Below, piece after piece: positions 47,252 to 56,910 of a DNA stretch of 61,967 nt. The DNA lies in contig JANXSK010000216.1 of NCBI GenBank assembly GCA_025352695.1, positions 1 to 61,967 of the forward strand, in the 5' to 3' direction. Under the pieces are notes generated by a model. The model had not been told where the DNA came from. It made no database searches and worked only from the letters and a program-made list of their open reading frames with translations. Each line of letters starts with the position of its first letter. Position 1 is the first letter of the stretch. The position numbers and the translations under genes were made by a program. Source of the stretch: Ferruginibacter sp. GTDB lineage: Bacteria; Bacteroidota; Bacteroidia; Chitinophagales; Chitinophagaceae.

Positions 47252-48712
47252 TTGTACTTGTTTACTTCAATTAATGAATATCAACAACAACTTCTCTTAG
47301 GTAACACAACCTGTGTTGCTACTGTTACTCATTATCTTGAAAATATTAATAGTAAAAAACAACTAAATGCATTTACAGAAGTATATACTGACGAAGCGTT
47401 AGAAAAAGCAGCTACATTGGATGAAGAACGACAAATTGATTCAAAAAAAATGGGTCGTTTACACGGTGTTGTAATTGCAATTAAAGATGTTATTTGTTAC
47501 AAGGATCATTCAGTTACAGCTGCAAGCAAAATATTGGAAGGATTTGTATCTATCTATAATGCTACCGCCGTACAAAGGCTATTAGTTGAAGGCGCTATAA
47601 TAATAGGCAATTGTAATTGTGATGAATTTGCCATGGGTAGCACCAATGAAAATTCTGTTTATGGCAATGTACTAAATGCTTTGGATGAAACAAAAGTACC
47701 AGGCGGTTCCTCTGGTGGTAGTGCTGTAGCGGTGCAGGCAGAAATGTGCATGGTTAGCCTTGGAAGTGATACCGGCGGTTCTGTAAGGCAACCTGCAGAT
47801 TTTTGTGGTATTGTTGGTCTAAAACCCACTTATGGTAGAATATCAAGGTATGGACTAATTGCGTATGCTTCTTCCTTTGACCAGATTGGTATTTTTGGTA
47901 ACACGGTTGAGGATATTGAAGCTATATTGGAAGTTATTGCAGGGCCAGATGAATATGACAGTACTGCCATTGAGCAACAATATTATTCCATTAAAAATAC
48001 TGTTGATACAGTATTAATTCCTTTATCAGAAAAAAATTACAGGATAGCTTATTTTAAAGAAGCTTTGCAACATACTTCGTTGGATAAAGAAATAAGTAAC
48101 AGCATTTTTACAACTATAGAAAAATTAAAAACTAAAGGACATTCTGTAGAAAGTGTTGATTTTAATTTATTAGAATACGTAGTTCCTGCTTATTATGTTT
48201 TAACAACTGCAGAAGCCAGTAGTAATCTAAACCGTTTTGATGGTGTTAGATTTGGCCATCGCACAAATGAAGCTGTTGCAGATTTAACGGAATTTTATAA
48301 AAAAAACCGGAGTGAAGGTTTTGGTAGAGAAGTGCAACGAAGAATACTACTAGGCACTTTTGTTTTAAGTGCAGGCTATTTTGATGCTTATTTTACAAAA
48401 GCGCAGCAAGTAAGGCGTATGCTGGTTGACAGAACTATTCAAATCTTCAGCGATTTTGATGCTATTATACTACCCACAAGCCCTGCTACCGCATTTAGTA
48501 TTGGCGAAAAAAGTGATGATCCAATAGCGATGTACCTGGCAGATATTTATACAGTTTTTGCTAACTTAACGGGGTTGCCTGCCATTTCGGTTCCTCTTTA
48601 TAAACATAGTAATGGGATGCCTTTTGGACTACAAGTAATTACAAATAAAATGGATGAAGTAACTTTACTACAGCTATCATCCTTATTAATGCGGCAGTAT
48701 AAAACTGATTAA
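47252..48712 (+). CDS. gatA: Aspartyl/glutamyl-tRNA amidotransferase subunit A
   Basis: A 486-residue amidase of the GatCAB complex, which makes Gln-tRNA(Gln) or Asn-tRNA(Asn) by transamidation. The Ser-cisSer-Lys triad is K78 in AIKDV, S153 in GGSSGGSA and S177 in GSDTGGSVRQPA, equivalent to K79, S154 and S178 of the characterised staphylococcal enzyme. Length is normal. The start is TTG 47252; another TTG six bases later is possible. The lytic transglycosylase gene follows after 13 bases. gatB and gatC are not in the window. Confidence 0.93.
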   Translation: MYLFTSINEYQQQLLLGNTTCVATVTHYLENINSKKQLNAFTEVYTDEALEKAATLDEERQIDSKKMGRLHGVVIAIKDVICYKDHSVTAASKILEGFVSIYNATAVQRLLVEGAIIIGNCNCDEFAMGSTNENSVYGNVLNALDETKVPGGSSGGSAVAVQAEMCMVSLGSDTGGSVRQPADFCGIVGLKPTYGRISRYGLIAYASSFDQIGIFGNTVEDIEAILEVIAGPDEYDSTAIEQQYYSIKNTVDTVLIPLSEKNYRIAYFKEALQHTSLDKEISNSIFTTIEKLKTKGHSVESVDFNLLEYVVPAYYVLTTAEASSNLNRFDGVRFGHRTNEAVADLTEFYKKNRSEGFGREVQRRILLGTFVLSAGYFDAYFTKAQQVRRMLVDRTIQIFSDFDAIILPTSPATAFSIGEKSDDPIAMYLADIYTVFANLTGLPAISVPLYKHSNGMPFGLQVITNKMDEVTLLQLSSLLMRQYKTD

Positions 48713-48725
48713 TATTTAATCAATA

Positions 48726-49937
48726 ATGAAAAAGTACTTTTTAATTATTTACCTATGTATATTATACCAATATGCAATAGCTGGTAAACTTATCTTATTG
48801 TCTGCTTCAAATAAAATACAACAACAAATTGTAAAAGATACCATACCAGAAAATATCGCTAAAGAGGATGAATTAATAGAAGAAGTTCTTAAGACAAGAA
48901 CAATTCCTAAAAAAGAAAAAGTTCAATATTTTAACCAGGTTACCAAATATGGATTCAAGAACCTTTTTGCTAATTATAGTTACAATGCAGCTTTACCTTA
49001 CACAGCCCAAATAAATCCTAATGCAGAAATTTTTGTACAGGATTATATAAAAGTACATGGCAATTACCTGCAAAAAATGAAAGGTTGGGGACAGCCTTAT
49101 TTTAATTTGATAGAAAACATTTTGCAACAATATGGATTACCTAAAGAACTAAAATATATTGCAGTTATTGAATCTAACCTAAGCACCGGAGCTACTAGCG
49201 AAGTGGGTGCTGGTGGCCCCTGGCAATTTATGCCTTATACTGCAAGAGATTATGGATTGGTTATAAACGGCTATATTGATGAACGAAGAGACTATTACAA
49301 AAGCACACATGCTGCGGCTAGATACCTGCTTTCGTTATACAAACAACTGCATGACTGGCTACTTGTAATGGCCGCATATAATGGGGGAGCTAGCAGAGTT
49401 TACAGCGCTATTAAAAAAAGTGGTAGCAATGATTTTTGGCGGTTGCAATATTATCTTCCTGAAGAATCAAGAACTTATGTAAAAAGATTTATAGCCACTC
49501 ATTACATTATGGAAGGTGGTGGTGGTGTAACTATAACAACCGCAGATGCATCATTATCCAACACAAACGAGGTTGGCCGAACCAGTTACCCATTTATAAA
49601 AAACAATTCAAATCCATATTCAAAAAAATCACCATTGTCAGAAAGCGAGTTGATAGGTGTTGAAGTATTATCAATTTCAGGGAAATACAATTCCCTGATA
49701 ATTGCAAAAAATATAATTATGGATATTGCTCAATTCAATCATTTTAATCCTTCTTTTGAAGCTGCCATGTCGACCAATGGAAATTTCGATTTACGGTTAC
49801 CTTCCGATAAAATGCAATTGTTTGTAGCCAACAAATACCAAATTTTAAATGAAAGTGTACAGGTTCTTTTGGGAGGTGCAACAATACCCGATTTTAAAAC
49901 AGTTTATCCCGCCAGTAAAAAAAAACAGCCTAAATAG
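48726..49937 (+). CDS. Membrane-bound lytic transglycosylase, MltD-like
   Basis: A 403-residue secreted or membrane-bound enzyme that cleaves peptidoglycan glycan strands to anhydro-muropeptides. A signal peptide (about 1-20) is followed by a charged linker and an SLT domain (about 105-260): YIAVIESNLS with the catalytic Glu, GAGGPWQFMP and AAYNGGASRVYSA. The C-terminal region (about 310-395) contains a fold similar to LysM in position, but I do not recognise clean LysM repeats. It probably shares a transcript with gatA (13-base gap) and converges with pabB. Confidence 0.9.
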   Translation: MKKYFLIIYLCILYQYAIAGKLILLSASNKIQQQIVKDTIPENIAKEDELIEEVLKTRTIPKKEKVQYFNQVTKYGFKNLFANYSYNAALPYTAQINPNAEIFVQDYIKVHGNYLQKMKGWGQPYFNLIENILQQYGLPKELKYIAVIESNLSTGATSEVGAGGPWQFMPYTARDYGLVINGYIDERRDYYKSTHAAARYLLSLYKQLHDWLLVMAAYNGGASRVYSAIKKSGSNDFWRLQYYLPEESRTYVKRFIATHYIMEGGGGVTITTADASLSNTNEVGRTSYPFIKNNSNPYSKKSPLSESELIGVEVLSISGKYNSLIIAKNIIMDIAQFNHFNPSFEAAMSTNGNFDLRLPSDKMQLFVANKYQILNESVQVLLGGATIPDFKTVYPASKKKQPK

Positions 49938-49951
49938 TTTAAACATTCTCG

Positions 49952-51256
49952 CTAGCTTAATACACTTTTTATTACATCCGCCTTTAGTAAACATTCTTCA
50001 TATTCTTTTTCAGCATTGCTGTAAAAAGTAATAGCACTACCAGCCTGAAAAGACAAGTATTTTGAAGATGCATTATATAAAATGCTTCTTATCACCACAT
50101 TAAAATCAAAGTCTCCATTAGGATCTACATAGCCAATAGCCCCTGAAAAAATTCCTCTCCTTGTTTGCTCATATTCTTCAATCAATTGCATTACTTTTTT
50201 TTTGGGTGCTCCTGTCATTGAGCCCATCGGAAAAGTAGCTTTCACTATGTCTGTCCAATTTATTCCTTCAATGGCTTCGCCACTGATTGTACTAATCATT
50301 TGATGTACCTGAGGGAAACTATAAATGCCAAATAATTCAGTTACCTGCACAGTTCCCTGTTTACATATTTTACTTAAATCATTCCGAACAAGATCAACTA
50401 CCATCACATTTTCACTCTTTTCCTTTTCACTATTCAATAAATTTTGTTTACTGATATTATCAAGTTGCAGATTTAATAAATAGCGTTTAGCCGTTCCCTT
50501 TATGGGTTGAGAAAATAATTTATTTCCGCTCTTTTTAAGGTAACGTTCCGGGCTGGCACAAATACAATATTTATTAGCTACTTTATATAATGCAGCAAAA
50601 GGATTGGGCGAAACCGCTATTAGTTTTTGGTACACTGTTATTGGGTCAATGGTAACGCCTGTTGAAAAAAATTCCTGACAGAAATTAATCTCATAACAAT
50701 CGCCCCTTAAAATATGTTGCTTTAAATGTTGGATGGTATTTACGTAAGCTTCTTTGGTAAATCTATTGCTTATTGTTAGCCGGGTATTTACGGGCTCGTC
50801 CTTTATGCAAGAACAAGATTGGATATCCGAATATATTTTTTCAGCATTACCATCACAATGAATAGTTAGCGCATTGTTGTTTAACTGCAATACAATTTCC
50901 GGTACAAAAAAAAAGGTATCCTTAAACCCAATTCCATCAAAATTATTAGATTGTAATTGTTCTGTTTCATTTTTAAGATCGTACCCAAAATGACCAAACA
51001 ACCAATCTTGTTGTATCTCGCTAAATGCTTTTAACTGTGTAAAAGCATTGCCAGCGTCCAATTCCAATTTTGCTTTACAGCCTACTGCAAGTAAACACTC
51101 AAAGGCCGGCACTTCATAACTATATCCACTGTTATCCAGCAAACAAAAAATGTTGAACGGCTTTAACCAGTTCAACATTTTTATTTTGAATTCAATATAA
51201 TTATTAATTGTAAATGTAGTAGCTTTTCTCACATTATTTTTTTTTACTACAGTCAA
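49952..51256 (-). CDS. pabB: Aminodeoxychorismate synthase component I
   Basis: A 434-residue chorismate-binding enzyme that makes 4-amino-4-deoxychorismate for folate. PIKGTAKR near 245 carries the lysine that distinguishes PabB from anthranilate synthase (which has PIAGT), MVVDLVRNDLSKIC and MTGAPKKKVMQLIEEYE complete the active site. RRGIFSGAIGYVDPNGDFDF is another signature. The start is TTG at 51256; GTG 51232 or ATG 51178 are alternatives, since the conserved part starts near the FKIKMLNWLKPFN segment. pabA and pabC are not adjacent. Confidence 0.9.
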   Translation of the reverse strand: MTVVKKNNVRKATTFTINNYIEFKIKMLNWLKPFNIFCLLDNSGYSYEVPAFECLLAVGCKAKLELDAGNAFTQLKAFSEIQQDWLFGHFGYDLKNETEQLQSNNFDGIGFKDTFFFVPEIVLQLNNNALTIHCDGNAEKIYSDIQSCSCIKDEPVNTRLTISNRFTKEAYVNTIQHLKQHILRGDCYEINFCQEFFSTGVTIDPITVYQKLIAVSPNPFAALYKVANKYCICASPERYLKKSGNKLFSQPIKGTAKRYLLNLQLDNISKQNLLNSEKEKSENVMVVDLVRNDLSKICKQGTVQVTELFGIYSFPQVHQMISTISGEAIEGINWTDIVKATFPMGSMTGAPKKKVMQLIEEYEQTRRGIFSGAIGYVDPNGDFDFNVVIRSILYNASSKYLSFQAGSAITFYSNAEKEYEECLLKADVIKSVLS

Positions 51257-51293
51257 TTACTTCGCAAGTTGTAAAGCTTACAATAAAACATAA

Positions 51294-51707
51294 CTAAAAA
51301 TCTTCATCATCATCAAATCCTCCTCCATCATTATCCATATCATCAAAGCCCAGATCTTTAAAATCTTCTTCCTCCTCATCTTTGGCTGATTTTTTACCGG
51401 CTGATTTTTTTGCTGCTGATTTTGGAACATCAAACTCATCAAAGTCTGAATCCCAGTCATCTGCTACATCGCCTTTTTCCCATTCATCATCAACTTCTAC
51501 ATCGTCCTCGTCCTCTTCATCCTCGTCAGTAGCTTTTTTTGGAGCACCCTTACCCTTTTTTACCGGCTTGGTGTCTTCATCAAAATTATCGTCATCATCA
51601 TCATCGTCGTCTTTTTTAGATTTAGGCGATGATTTTGCAGCAGATTTATTTGCTGATACATCTTCTCCGGGTATTGTCTTTTTTTCTTTATCAGATTTCG
51701 TTGCCAT
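51294..51707 (-). CDS. Highly acidic low-complexity protein
   Basis: A 137-residue protein with extreme composition: blocks of Asp and Glu (for example an eight-residue Asp run after KSKK), Lys/Ala/Ser blocks (KSAAKKSAGKKSAKD) and an acidic C-terminus DDDEDF. There are no cysteines or predicted hydrophobic segments, so it is probably disordered and cytosolic. Alternating acidic and basic tracts suggest binding to basic proteins or DNA, as chaperone-like polyanions do, but nothing shows this. It lies between purA and pabB on the same strand. It is a real gene in my view because the frame has an ATG start, an alternating codon composition and a 3' position in the purA-pabB run; a composition artefact cannot be excluded. 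Confidence 0.65.
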   Translation of the reverse strand: MATKSDKEKKTIPGEDVSANKSAAKSSPKSKKDDDDDDDDNFDEDTKPVKKGKGAPKKATDEDEEDEDDVEVDDEWEKGDVADDWDSDFDEFDVPKSAAKKSAGKKSAKDEEEEDFKDLGFDDMDNDGGGFDDDEDF

Positions 51708-51788
51708 AATTTAACCAGTTAATATTGCAAAATTTCTTATAGATTTTTAAATAGCCAAAAAAAAAGGCACTTATTTTTTATTATTTTT

Positions 51789-53051
51789 TTATGCCAGAAT
51801 TATCTGGTCTCTACCCGGTCCATTACTAATATATTTGACTGGCACTTTTAAAAATTTATTGATGTAATCAATGTATATTTTCATCTTTTCAGGAAGTGCC
51901 GTGTAATTATCAATAGCAGTAATATCAGTTTGCCATCCTTCAAAACTCTTATGAATAGGATCAATTTTAAGCTTATTCATCTGAAATGGTACGTAGCTCT
52001 TTTCCTCGCCATTAATAGAATAGCCATTACAAACTTTCAATTCAGGTAAAGCATCTAAAATATCAGTCTTTGTCATTATAATTTGAGTAACGCCATTTAT
52101 CATGCAGGCAAATTGCAGTGCTACAAGGTCAATCCAACCACAACGTCTTGGTCTTCCTGTAGTAGCCCCAAATTCGCTACCTGTTTTACGTATTAATTCG
52201 CCCATATCATCATCCAATTCTGTAGGAAATGGTCCGCTGCCTACCCTTGTGCAATAAGCTTTCGAAACACCAAATACATCCTTAATTTTTTGAGGAGCAA
52301 TACCTAAACCGGTGCAAACTCCGGCAGAAATGGTACTGCTGCTGGTAACAAAAGGAAAAGTTCCAAAGTCAACATCCAGCATACTTCCCTGCGCACCTTC
52401 GGCCAATACCTTATTGCCTTGTTGTATTTTATCGTTTATAAAATATTCCCCATTTACAATTTTAAAACTTCTTAGCTCTTCAATAGCTTCAAAAAATTCA
52501 TCTTCCCAATGACTAATATCTTCCTGAAAATTATAATTATCCAGCAGGCGCTGGTGCTTTAATCTTAATTTAATATATTGCGATGTAAAGGTTTTATCTA
52601 GCAAATCGCCAACTCTTAAGCCGTTCCTACCTGTCTTATCCATATAAGCCGGACCAATACCTTTTAATGTTGAACCGATTTTTTCATTGCCTTTTGCTAA
52701 CTCACTCGCCTTATCCAATGCCCTGTGTGTTGGTAAAATTAAATGTGCACGCTCACTGATGTATAAACTTTTTTTATAGTCAACGCCCATTGATGCTACT
52801 GTTTCGCATTCTCTTTTAAGTGTTACTGCATCTAAAACAACTCCATTGCCAATTAGATTGGTTTTACCCTCGTGAAAAATTCCACTTGGTATCTGGTGCA
52901 GTACTACTTTTTTTCCATTTACATACAGCGTGTGTCCTGCATTTGGACCGCCCTGAAACCGGGCTATAACATCATAATTGGGGGCAAAATAATCAACTAT
53001 TTTCCCTTTACCTTCATCACCCCATTGGAGCCCGAGAATTACATCTACCAT
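51789..53051 (-). CDS. purA: Adenylosuccinate synthetase
   Basis: A 420-residue GTP-dependent enzyme that converts IMP to adenylosuccinate for AMP synthesis. GLQWGDEGKGK (residues 7-17) binds GTP, GGPNAGHT is in the N-terminal domain, and GIGPAYMDKTGR, EGAQGSMLDVDFGTFPFVT (only its EGAQG core is diagnostic), and TTGRPRRCGWID are all family signatures. Length and start are normal. The acidic protein gene follows at 51294-51707, 81 bases beyond the stop. Confidence 0.97.
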   Translation of the reverse strand: MVDVILGLQWGDEGKGKIVDYFAPNYDVIARFQGGPNAGHTLYVNGKKVVLHQIPSGIFHEGKTNLIGNGVVLDAVTLKRECETVASMGVDYKKSLYISERAHLILPTHRALDKASELAKGNEKIGSTLKGIGPAYMDKTGRNGLRVGDLLDKTFTSQYIKLRLKHQRLLDNYNFQEDISHWEDEFFEAIEELRSFKIVNGEYFINDKIQQGNKVLAEGAQGSMLDVDFGTFPFVTSSSTISAGVCTGLGIAPQKIKDVFGVSKAYCTRVGSGPFPTELDDDMGELIRKTGSEFGATTGRPRRCGWIDLVALQFACMINGVTQIIMTKTDILDALPELKVCNGYSINGEEKSYVPFQMNKLKIDPIHKSFEGWQTDITAIDNYTALPEKMKIYIDYINKFLKVPVKYISNGPGRDQIILA

Positions 53052-53397
53052 TATAAATATTTATCGTTTTAAATTAACTCCCTTTTCCTGAAAAGAAATC
53101 AGCTGATTGTACTTTATATTTTGTGAACTAAAGTTAAAATAGGCTCATCATTGCCTCAATTTAAAAAGACGAATAATCACTTTTTATCGCACATTTTTTT
53201 GATATTTTATTAAAGCCTACATAACAAATTATATGCACTTTTTTACTTACTTGTTTTATTGAAGGGTAAAAATAAAATGAAATAATTCAACCACCTAAAA
53301 TGAATTGTATTTATTTACAATTTGGGGAGAAAATATCTTTCTACTTTACATAAAAAAACTGCAACCATTAATTGCAGTTTTAAAGATATTTTTTCTT
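53052..53397. other. Intergenic region with the clpX terminator
   Basis: A 346-base AT-rich spacer downstream of clpX and upstream of purA, both on the minus strand. It holds the clpX terminator at 53351-53381. TAACTTTA on the minus strand near 53128-53135 is a weak promoter candidate for purA. Nothing else recognised. Confidence 0.45.
53351..53381 (-). terminator. Rho-independent terminator after clpX
   Basis: AAAACTGCAA (53355-53364) and TTGCAGTTTT (53372-53381) form a perfect 10-bp stem with a seven-base loop. On the minus strand the stem is followed by a run of T (53352-53358 as A on the plus strand). It lies 16 bases after the clpX stop. Confidence 0.9.
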
Positions 53398-54639
53398 TTA
53401 CGCCACTTTTAACATACTCATTTTACTGGTATTAAATTTACGTTGCGCATATTCCAACGTTACTTCAAAGGTTTTTACTTTTTGAGAAGGCAATTCGTAC
53501 ATAGCATCGGTTAAAATACTTTCGCAAATACTGCGTAACCCTCTAGCACCTAATTTGTATTCCAGCGCTTTTTCTACCATAAAATCGAACACTGCAGGTT
53601 CAAAACTTAAGGCAATTCCTTCAATTTCAAAAAGACGTGTAAATTGTTTTATCAATGCATTTTTTGGTTCGGTTAAAATATTGCGCAGTGTAACTGCATC
53701 CAAAGGATTTAGGTAAGTGATTACAGGTAAGCGGCCTAATAATTCCGGTATCAAACCAAATGTTTTTAAGTCCACCGCATTTATAAATTGTAACAGATTT
53801 TTTTGTTGAAATTCCTGCAACTCTTTGTTTACGCTAAAACCAATCGCATGTGTGTTTACACGGCGTGCAATAATTCTATCAACACCATCAAATGCACCAC
53901 CGCAAATAAACAAGATATTTTGAGTGTTAACTTTTACCAATTTTTGTTCGGGGTGTTTGCGGCCTCCTTGTGGTGGTACCAATACTTCTGTTCCTTCCAA
54001 TAATTTTAATAAACCCTGTTGTACGCCTTCGCCGCTCACATCTCTGGTAATAGAAGGGTTGTCACTTTTTCGGGCAACTTTATCAATTTCATCAATAAAT
54101 ACAATTCCTTTTTCGGCAGCGGCCACATCGTAGTTACAAGCCTGCAATAAGCGGCTGAGCATACTTTCTACATCTTCGCCCACATAACCGGCTTCTGTAA
54201 ATACAGTAGCATCTACAATTGCAAAAGGAACATTTAACATTCTTGCAATTGATTTTGCCAGCAATGTTTTTCCAGTTCCGGTTTCGCCAACCATGATGAT
54301 ATTGCTTTTTTCGATCTCTACTTCATTTTCTACTTTCTGGTTCAATCTTTTGTAATGGTTGTATACTGCAACTGCCAAAATCTTTTTAGCATCATCTTGC
54401 CCTATAACATATTCATCCAAAAATTTCTTTATTTCAATGGGCTTTTTTACCGTTAATTTTCCGGAAGCTCCCCCACCCTGTTTTGCATCAGGATAAATCA
54501 TCAGTTCCTGACCAATTATTTCTTGCGCATGTTCTACACAATTTTCGCAAATATGCCCTTCCTGACCGGCAATCAGTATTTTTACTTCATCGCGGCTTCT
54601 GCCACAAAATGAACAGTGTAATGTTTGTTGTTTGGCCAT
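53398..54639 (-). CDS. clpX: ATP-dependent protease ATPase subunit ClpX
   Basis: A 413-residue unfoldase that feeds proteins into ClpP. The zinc-binding domain has C9, C12, C31 and C34. Walker A is GETGTGKT at 118-125, and Walker [26 protein letters not shown] and the arginine-sensor GARGLRSI follow. The frame is open upstream to 54714, but a promoter box lies at 54680-54687 and the family start is at ATG 54639, so the first 25 codons are not used. clpP is not in the window. Confidence 0.97.
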   Translation of the reverse strand: MAKQQTLHCSFCGRSRDEVKILIAGQEGHICENCVEHAQEIIGQELMIYPDAKQGGGASGKLTVKKPIEIKKFLDEYVIGQDDAKKILAVAVYNHYKRLNQKVENEVEIEKSNIIMVGETGTGKTLLAKSIARMLNVPFAIVDATVFTEAGYVGEDVESMLSRLLQACNYDVAAAEKGIVFIDEIDKVARKSDNPSITRDVSGEGVQQGLLKLLEGTEVLVPPQGGRKHPEQKLVKVNTQNILFICGGAFDGVDRIIARRVNTHAIGFSVNKELQEFQQKNLLQFINAVDLKTFGLIPELLGRLPVITYLNPLDAVTLRNILTEPKNALIKQFTRLFEIEGIALSFEPAVFDFMVEKALEYKLGARGLRSICESILTDAMYELPSQKVKTFEVTLEYAQRKFNTSKMSMLKVA

Positions 54640-55021
54640 GGTAACTTGTTTGAACGCTGAGTTAAAATTTATGCGACTGCAAATATAGCTAATCGACAAC
54701 TGTATTAAAGACAATTGTATGTTTTAGAACGTTGCAACAGATTAATTAGCTTCAATATTTATTATTGTTAATAATTCCAATTTATAAAATATATAAAATT
54801 TAGGATTAATTTTTATAAGGGTTATTTTTTCCTATTTTGTAGATATACTTACCCTAATAATTTTTAATGTATTATTTACTGCCTTTATTTCACTGGCATA
54901 ATATTTATTTATTATGGATATGTAATATTTAATTATAGTTTAACTTTTATAATTTATCTTTTTATGGCTTAAAATTTAACATTAAAAATTAGAAGAATTA
55001 AAACTTTTTAGGGATACTTGG
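54640..55021. other. AT-rich intergenic region
   Basis: A 382-base very AT-rich region between clpX and the DUF1003 remnant. It contains the clpX promoter box at 54680-54687. I see no gene, hairpin or repeat in the rest. Confidence 0.5.
54680..54687 (-). promoter_or_regulatory. -7 promoter box for clpX
   Basis: On the minus strand TATATTTG is an exact TAnnTTTG match. It ends 40 bases before the ATG at 54639 and lies inside the upstream open frame, which fixes the start. Confidence 0.65.
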
Positions 55022-55407
55022 ATGAGAAAATTTAAGGTTGTAAATAAAAAAAATATAAAGCTAAACAAACCCGCTAAGTGGATTACAAATAAAATTAGGA
55101 GTATGGGATTTTTTGTGATAATTTCTGTGAACAACAATATTACTAAGCTAAAATATGCTTGCGCCAGAAAATATTAGATTTGATCGTTATCCTGCATTTG
55201 TTCTTTGGTTATATATTTCAAATATGATTCAATTATTTTTTTATGCCTTTAATTATGATCGGACAAAACTTACAATCACTTCATGCAGATGTTAGATCAG
55301 AAACTGATTTTTGAATTAATGAATTAGCAGCAATAGAGAATGAAACAATTTTGATGCATCTTGAAAATCAAAATGAAATCATACTTCAAATTTTACGAAA
55401 TATTTAA
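55022..55407 (+). pseudogene. Broken DUF1003-family gene
   Basis: The remains of a gene in three frames. From ATG 55022 the first frame reads to MGFFVIISV, then the sense continues in a second frame from about 55134 with TILLS-stop-NMLAPENIRFDRYP and AFVLWLYISNMIQLFF. A seven-T run (55236-55242) shifts again to a third frame reading MPLIMIGQNLQSLHADVRS, then ETDF, a TGA stop (about 55308), and INELAAIENETILMHLENQ up to a TAA at 55405-55407. The order matches DUF1003 membrane proteins (FDPYP, two membrane helices, then a C-terminal helix ending HLENQNEIILQIL). Two frameshifts and two in-frame stops (TAA at 55149-55151 and TGA) rule out a working product. Confidence 0.8.
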
Positions 55408-55657
55408 TCCAAGACTGCTCAAATAAATAGTCCTTTTAAAGACAAAATAAAAAGTACCTAATAAATCCAAAATATTTATTAATGATTTATTCAGCATGTT
55501 TTTTTAAAATTAACAATAATACTTAAGGCATATGTTATTAAATAAACAGTTTAAAATAATGCTCCTTAAATAAAAACTGCTTTACAGAAATTTAAAATAC
55601 CGGCTTAAAAATTTAATTAGTTCGATATTACAAATCTTAATTTTATAAATTATTAAA

Positions 55658-56161
55658 ATGCAAAAAGTATTTTTCAGTATCCTCTTAATCTTTAGTACTT
55701 CCCAATGTTTTTCTCAATATTATTTTTCTTTGGCCCCAAGTTTAACAAACACCTCAGGAACAATTGCAGATAAATCGAATTTAGTAATTGAAATAGGTAA
55801 ACAATGGGAGGTATTTAGCATGGGTTTAGACATTGGAAAAACAACATTGAGCAAGGTAACTGGAAGTGATACAAGTATTTATTTAGAATTACGGCCTAGC
55901 TTAAATGTATTTCAGGAAGGAAAATTTACTAGCACCTTTACAACAGGTATTGGCTATATCTTTCGTGCAAAAGAAAATTTGCTAACAGAACTCACCTATG
56001 GAATAGAATACTCTTCTTCACCCAAGACTCATTTTAATGTATTTTTTGGCCAATATTATTATAGTGGAAGAGTATCTGCTAGTAATGTTTCATTTTTTGG
56101 AATTTCTGCAATGTTTTATTTGAAACCTAATCAATCGGAAAGCCTAATTAAACATAAATAA
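55658..56161 (+). CDS. Secreted small beta-barrel-like hypothetical protein
   Basis: A 167-residue protein with a signal peptide (about 1-20, ending TSQCFSQ). The mature chain alternates hydrophobic and polar residues with aromatic strand ends (IYLELRPSLNVF, FTTGIGYIF, VFFGQYYYSG), and the last strands ISAMFYLKPN suggest a small outer-membrane barrel of about eight strands. I do not recognise a family and no neighbour gives a clue. It sits in a region of broken genes and may be a recent or isolated arrival. Confidence 0.6.
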   Translation: MQKVFFSILLIFSTSQCFSQYYFSLAPSLTNTSGTIADKSNLVIEIGKQWEVFSMGLDIGKTTLSKVTGSDTSIYLELRPSLNVFQEGKFTSTFTTGIGYIFRAKENLLTELTYGIEYSSSPKTHFNVFFGQYYYSGRVSASNVSFFGISAMFYLKPNQSESLIKHK

Positions 56162-56203
56162 AAATAAATTATCAGGGTATTAAAAAATATGAATTCCTAG
56201 TTA

Positions 56204-56329
56204 TCAATAGCCCCTGTTTGGCGCAAATACCTCTTCAAACTGTTTTACTCTTGCATTGGCACTGGGGTGTACGGCTGGCAATGTGTGTTGAATTAGCTTG
56301 TGCCCCACTTGCTTATCAAAATAAACTTT
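56204..56329 (-). pseudogene. Possible C-terminal gene fragment (peptidase-like tail)
   Basis: A minus-strand stretch of 41 codons, KVYFDKQVGHKLIQHTLPAV followed by HPSANARVKQFEEVFAPN and a stop, with no start codon and an upstream stop at 56330-56332. The HPSxxxRV pattern near a C-terminus is reminiscent of M48-type peptidase tails, but the piece is short and I cannot prove it. It could be a relic of a lost gene, as with the DUF1003 remnant nearby. Confidence 0.3.
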
Positions 56330-56857
56330 CTAAACAAAATTCATACAGTTTAATCATGCCCTCATTTTTTGCATAATATTTTACGCTGTGAAATACACAT
56401 GGTTTTAAGCTACAAAAATATAAATGACATTTTTATAAAAAGTTTTATGGCTGCCATTTTTAAGCTTATTTGTATTTGTTGGCGTTTGTTGTATATCAAT
56501 ATTGGTTGCTAAATACTTGTTGCCTCATTTTTGTTGTCTGGCACAAGCATAATAATACAAATTACCCGCCCGACATGGTTGCTACAAAAGCAGCCTTAAC
56601 TTCGATAAAGTGCTTTAACCAAATAAAGGTCTTTATTCATTTCAAACAAGTAAATACTTTATTTGGAAAATTTTTCTATGCAGATAAAACTTTAGTGTTT
56701 TAACACCCTATGGTTAATACCGTGCTTTTTCAATGCAATCTAAAACTTATACCGACAATTAAATACCAATTGGTAATCGATTCTTTACCTTTTTATATGT
56801 AAACACATTTAAGGACGAGACATTCTATTACAAACTTCATTTCATTTAACTTTTATT

Positions 56858-56910
56858 AAACAGCTGCTTCATAAAACAGCCCCTTGGCTAATTTTATGAA
56901 GCAGCTGTTT
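56858..56910 (-). terminator. Long hairpin terminator for the large secreted protein
   Basis: Arms of 19 bases (56858-56876 and 56892-56910, AAACAGCTGCTTCATAAAA and its complement) pair perfectly around a 15-base loop that itself has AGCC and GGCT (56878-56881, 56886-56889). It lies 26 bases beyond the stop of the minus-strand gene at 56936. There is no strong T run, so termination may rely on the stem itself. Confidence 0.65.

Noticed and set aside
51382..51714. 110-codon Ser-rich plus-strand frame opposite the acidic gene
   Set aside because: It is the complement of the Asp/Glu/Lys-rich repeats, which gives Ser/Phe-rich nonsense. No start signal or similarity.
54640..54714. Longer ClpX product starting at 54714
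   Set aside because: The extra 25 residues contain the promoter box and are absent from the family; ClpX starts with the zinc domain at 54639.
56470..56703. 77-codon plus-strand open frame
   Set aside because: No ATG-plus-promoter context, no recognisable similarity, and a mixed composition typical of chance frames in AT-rich noncoding DNA.
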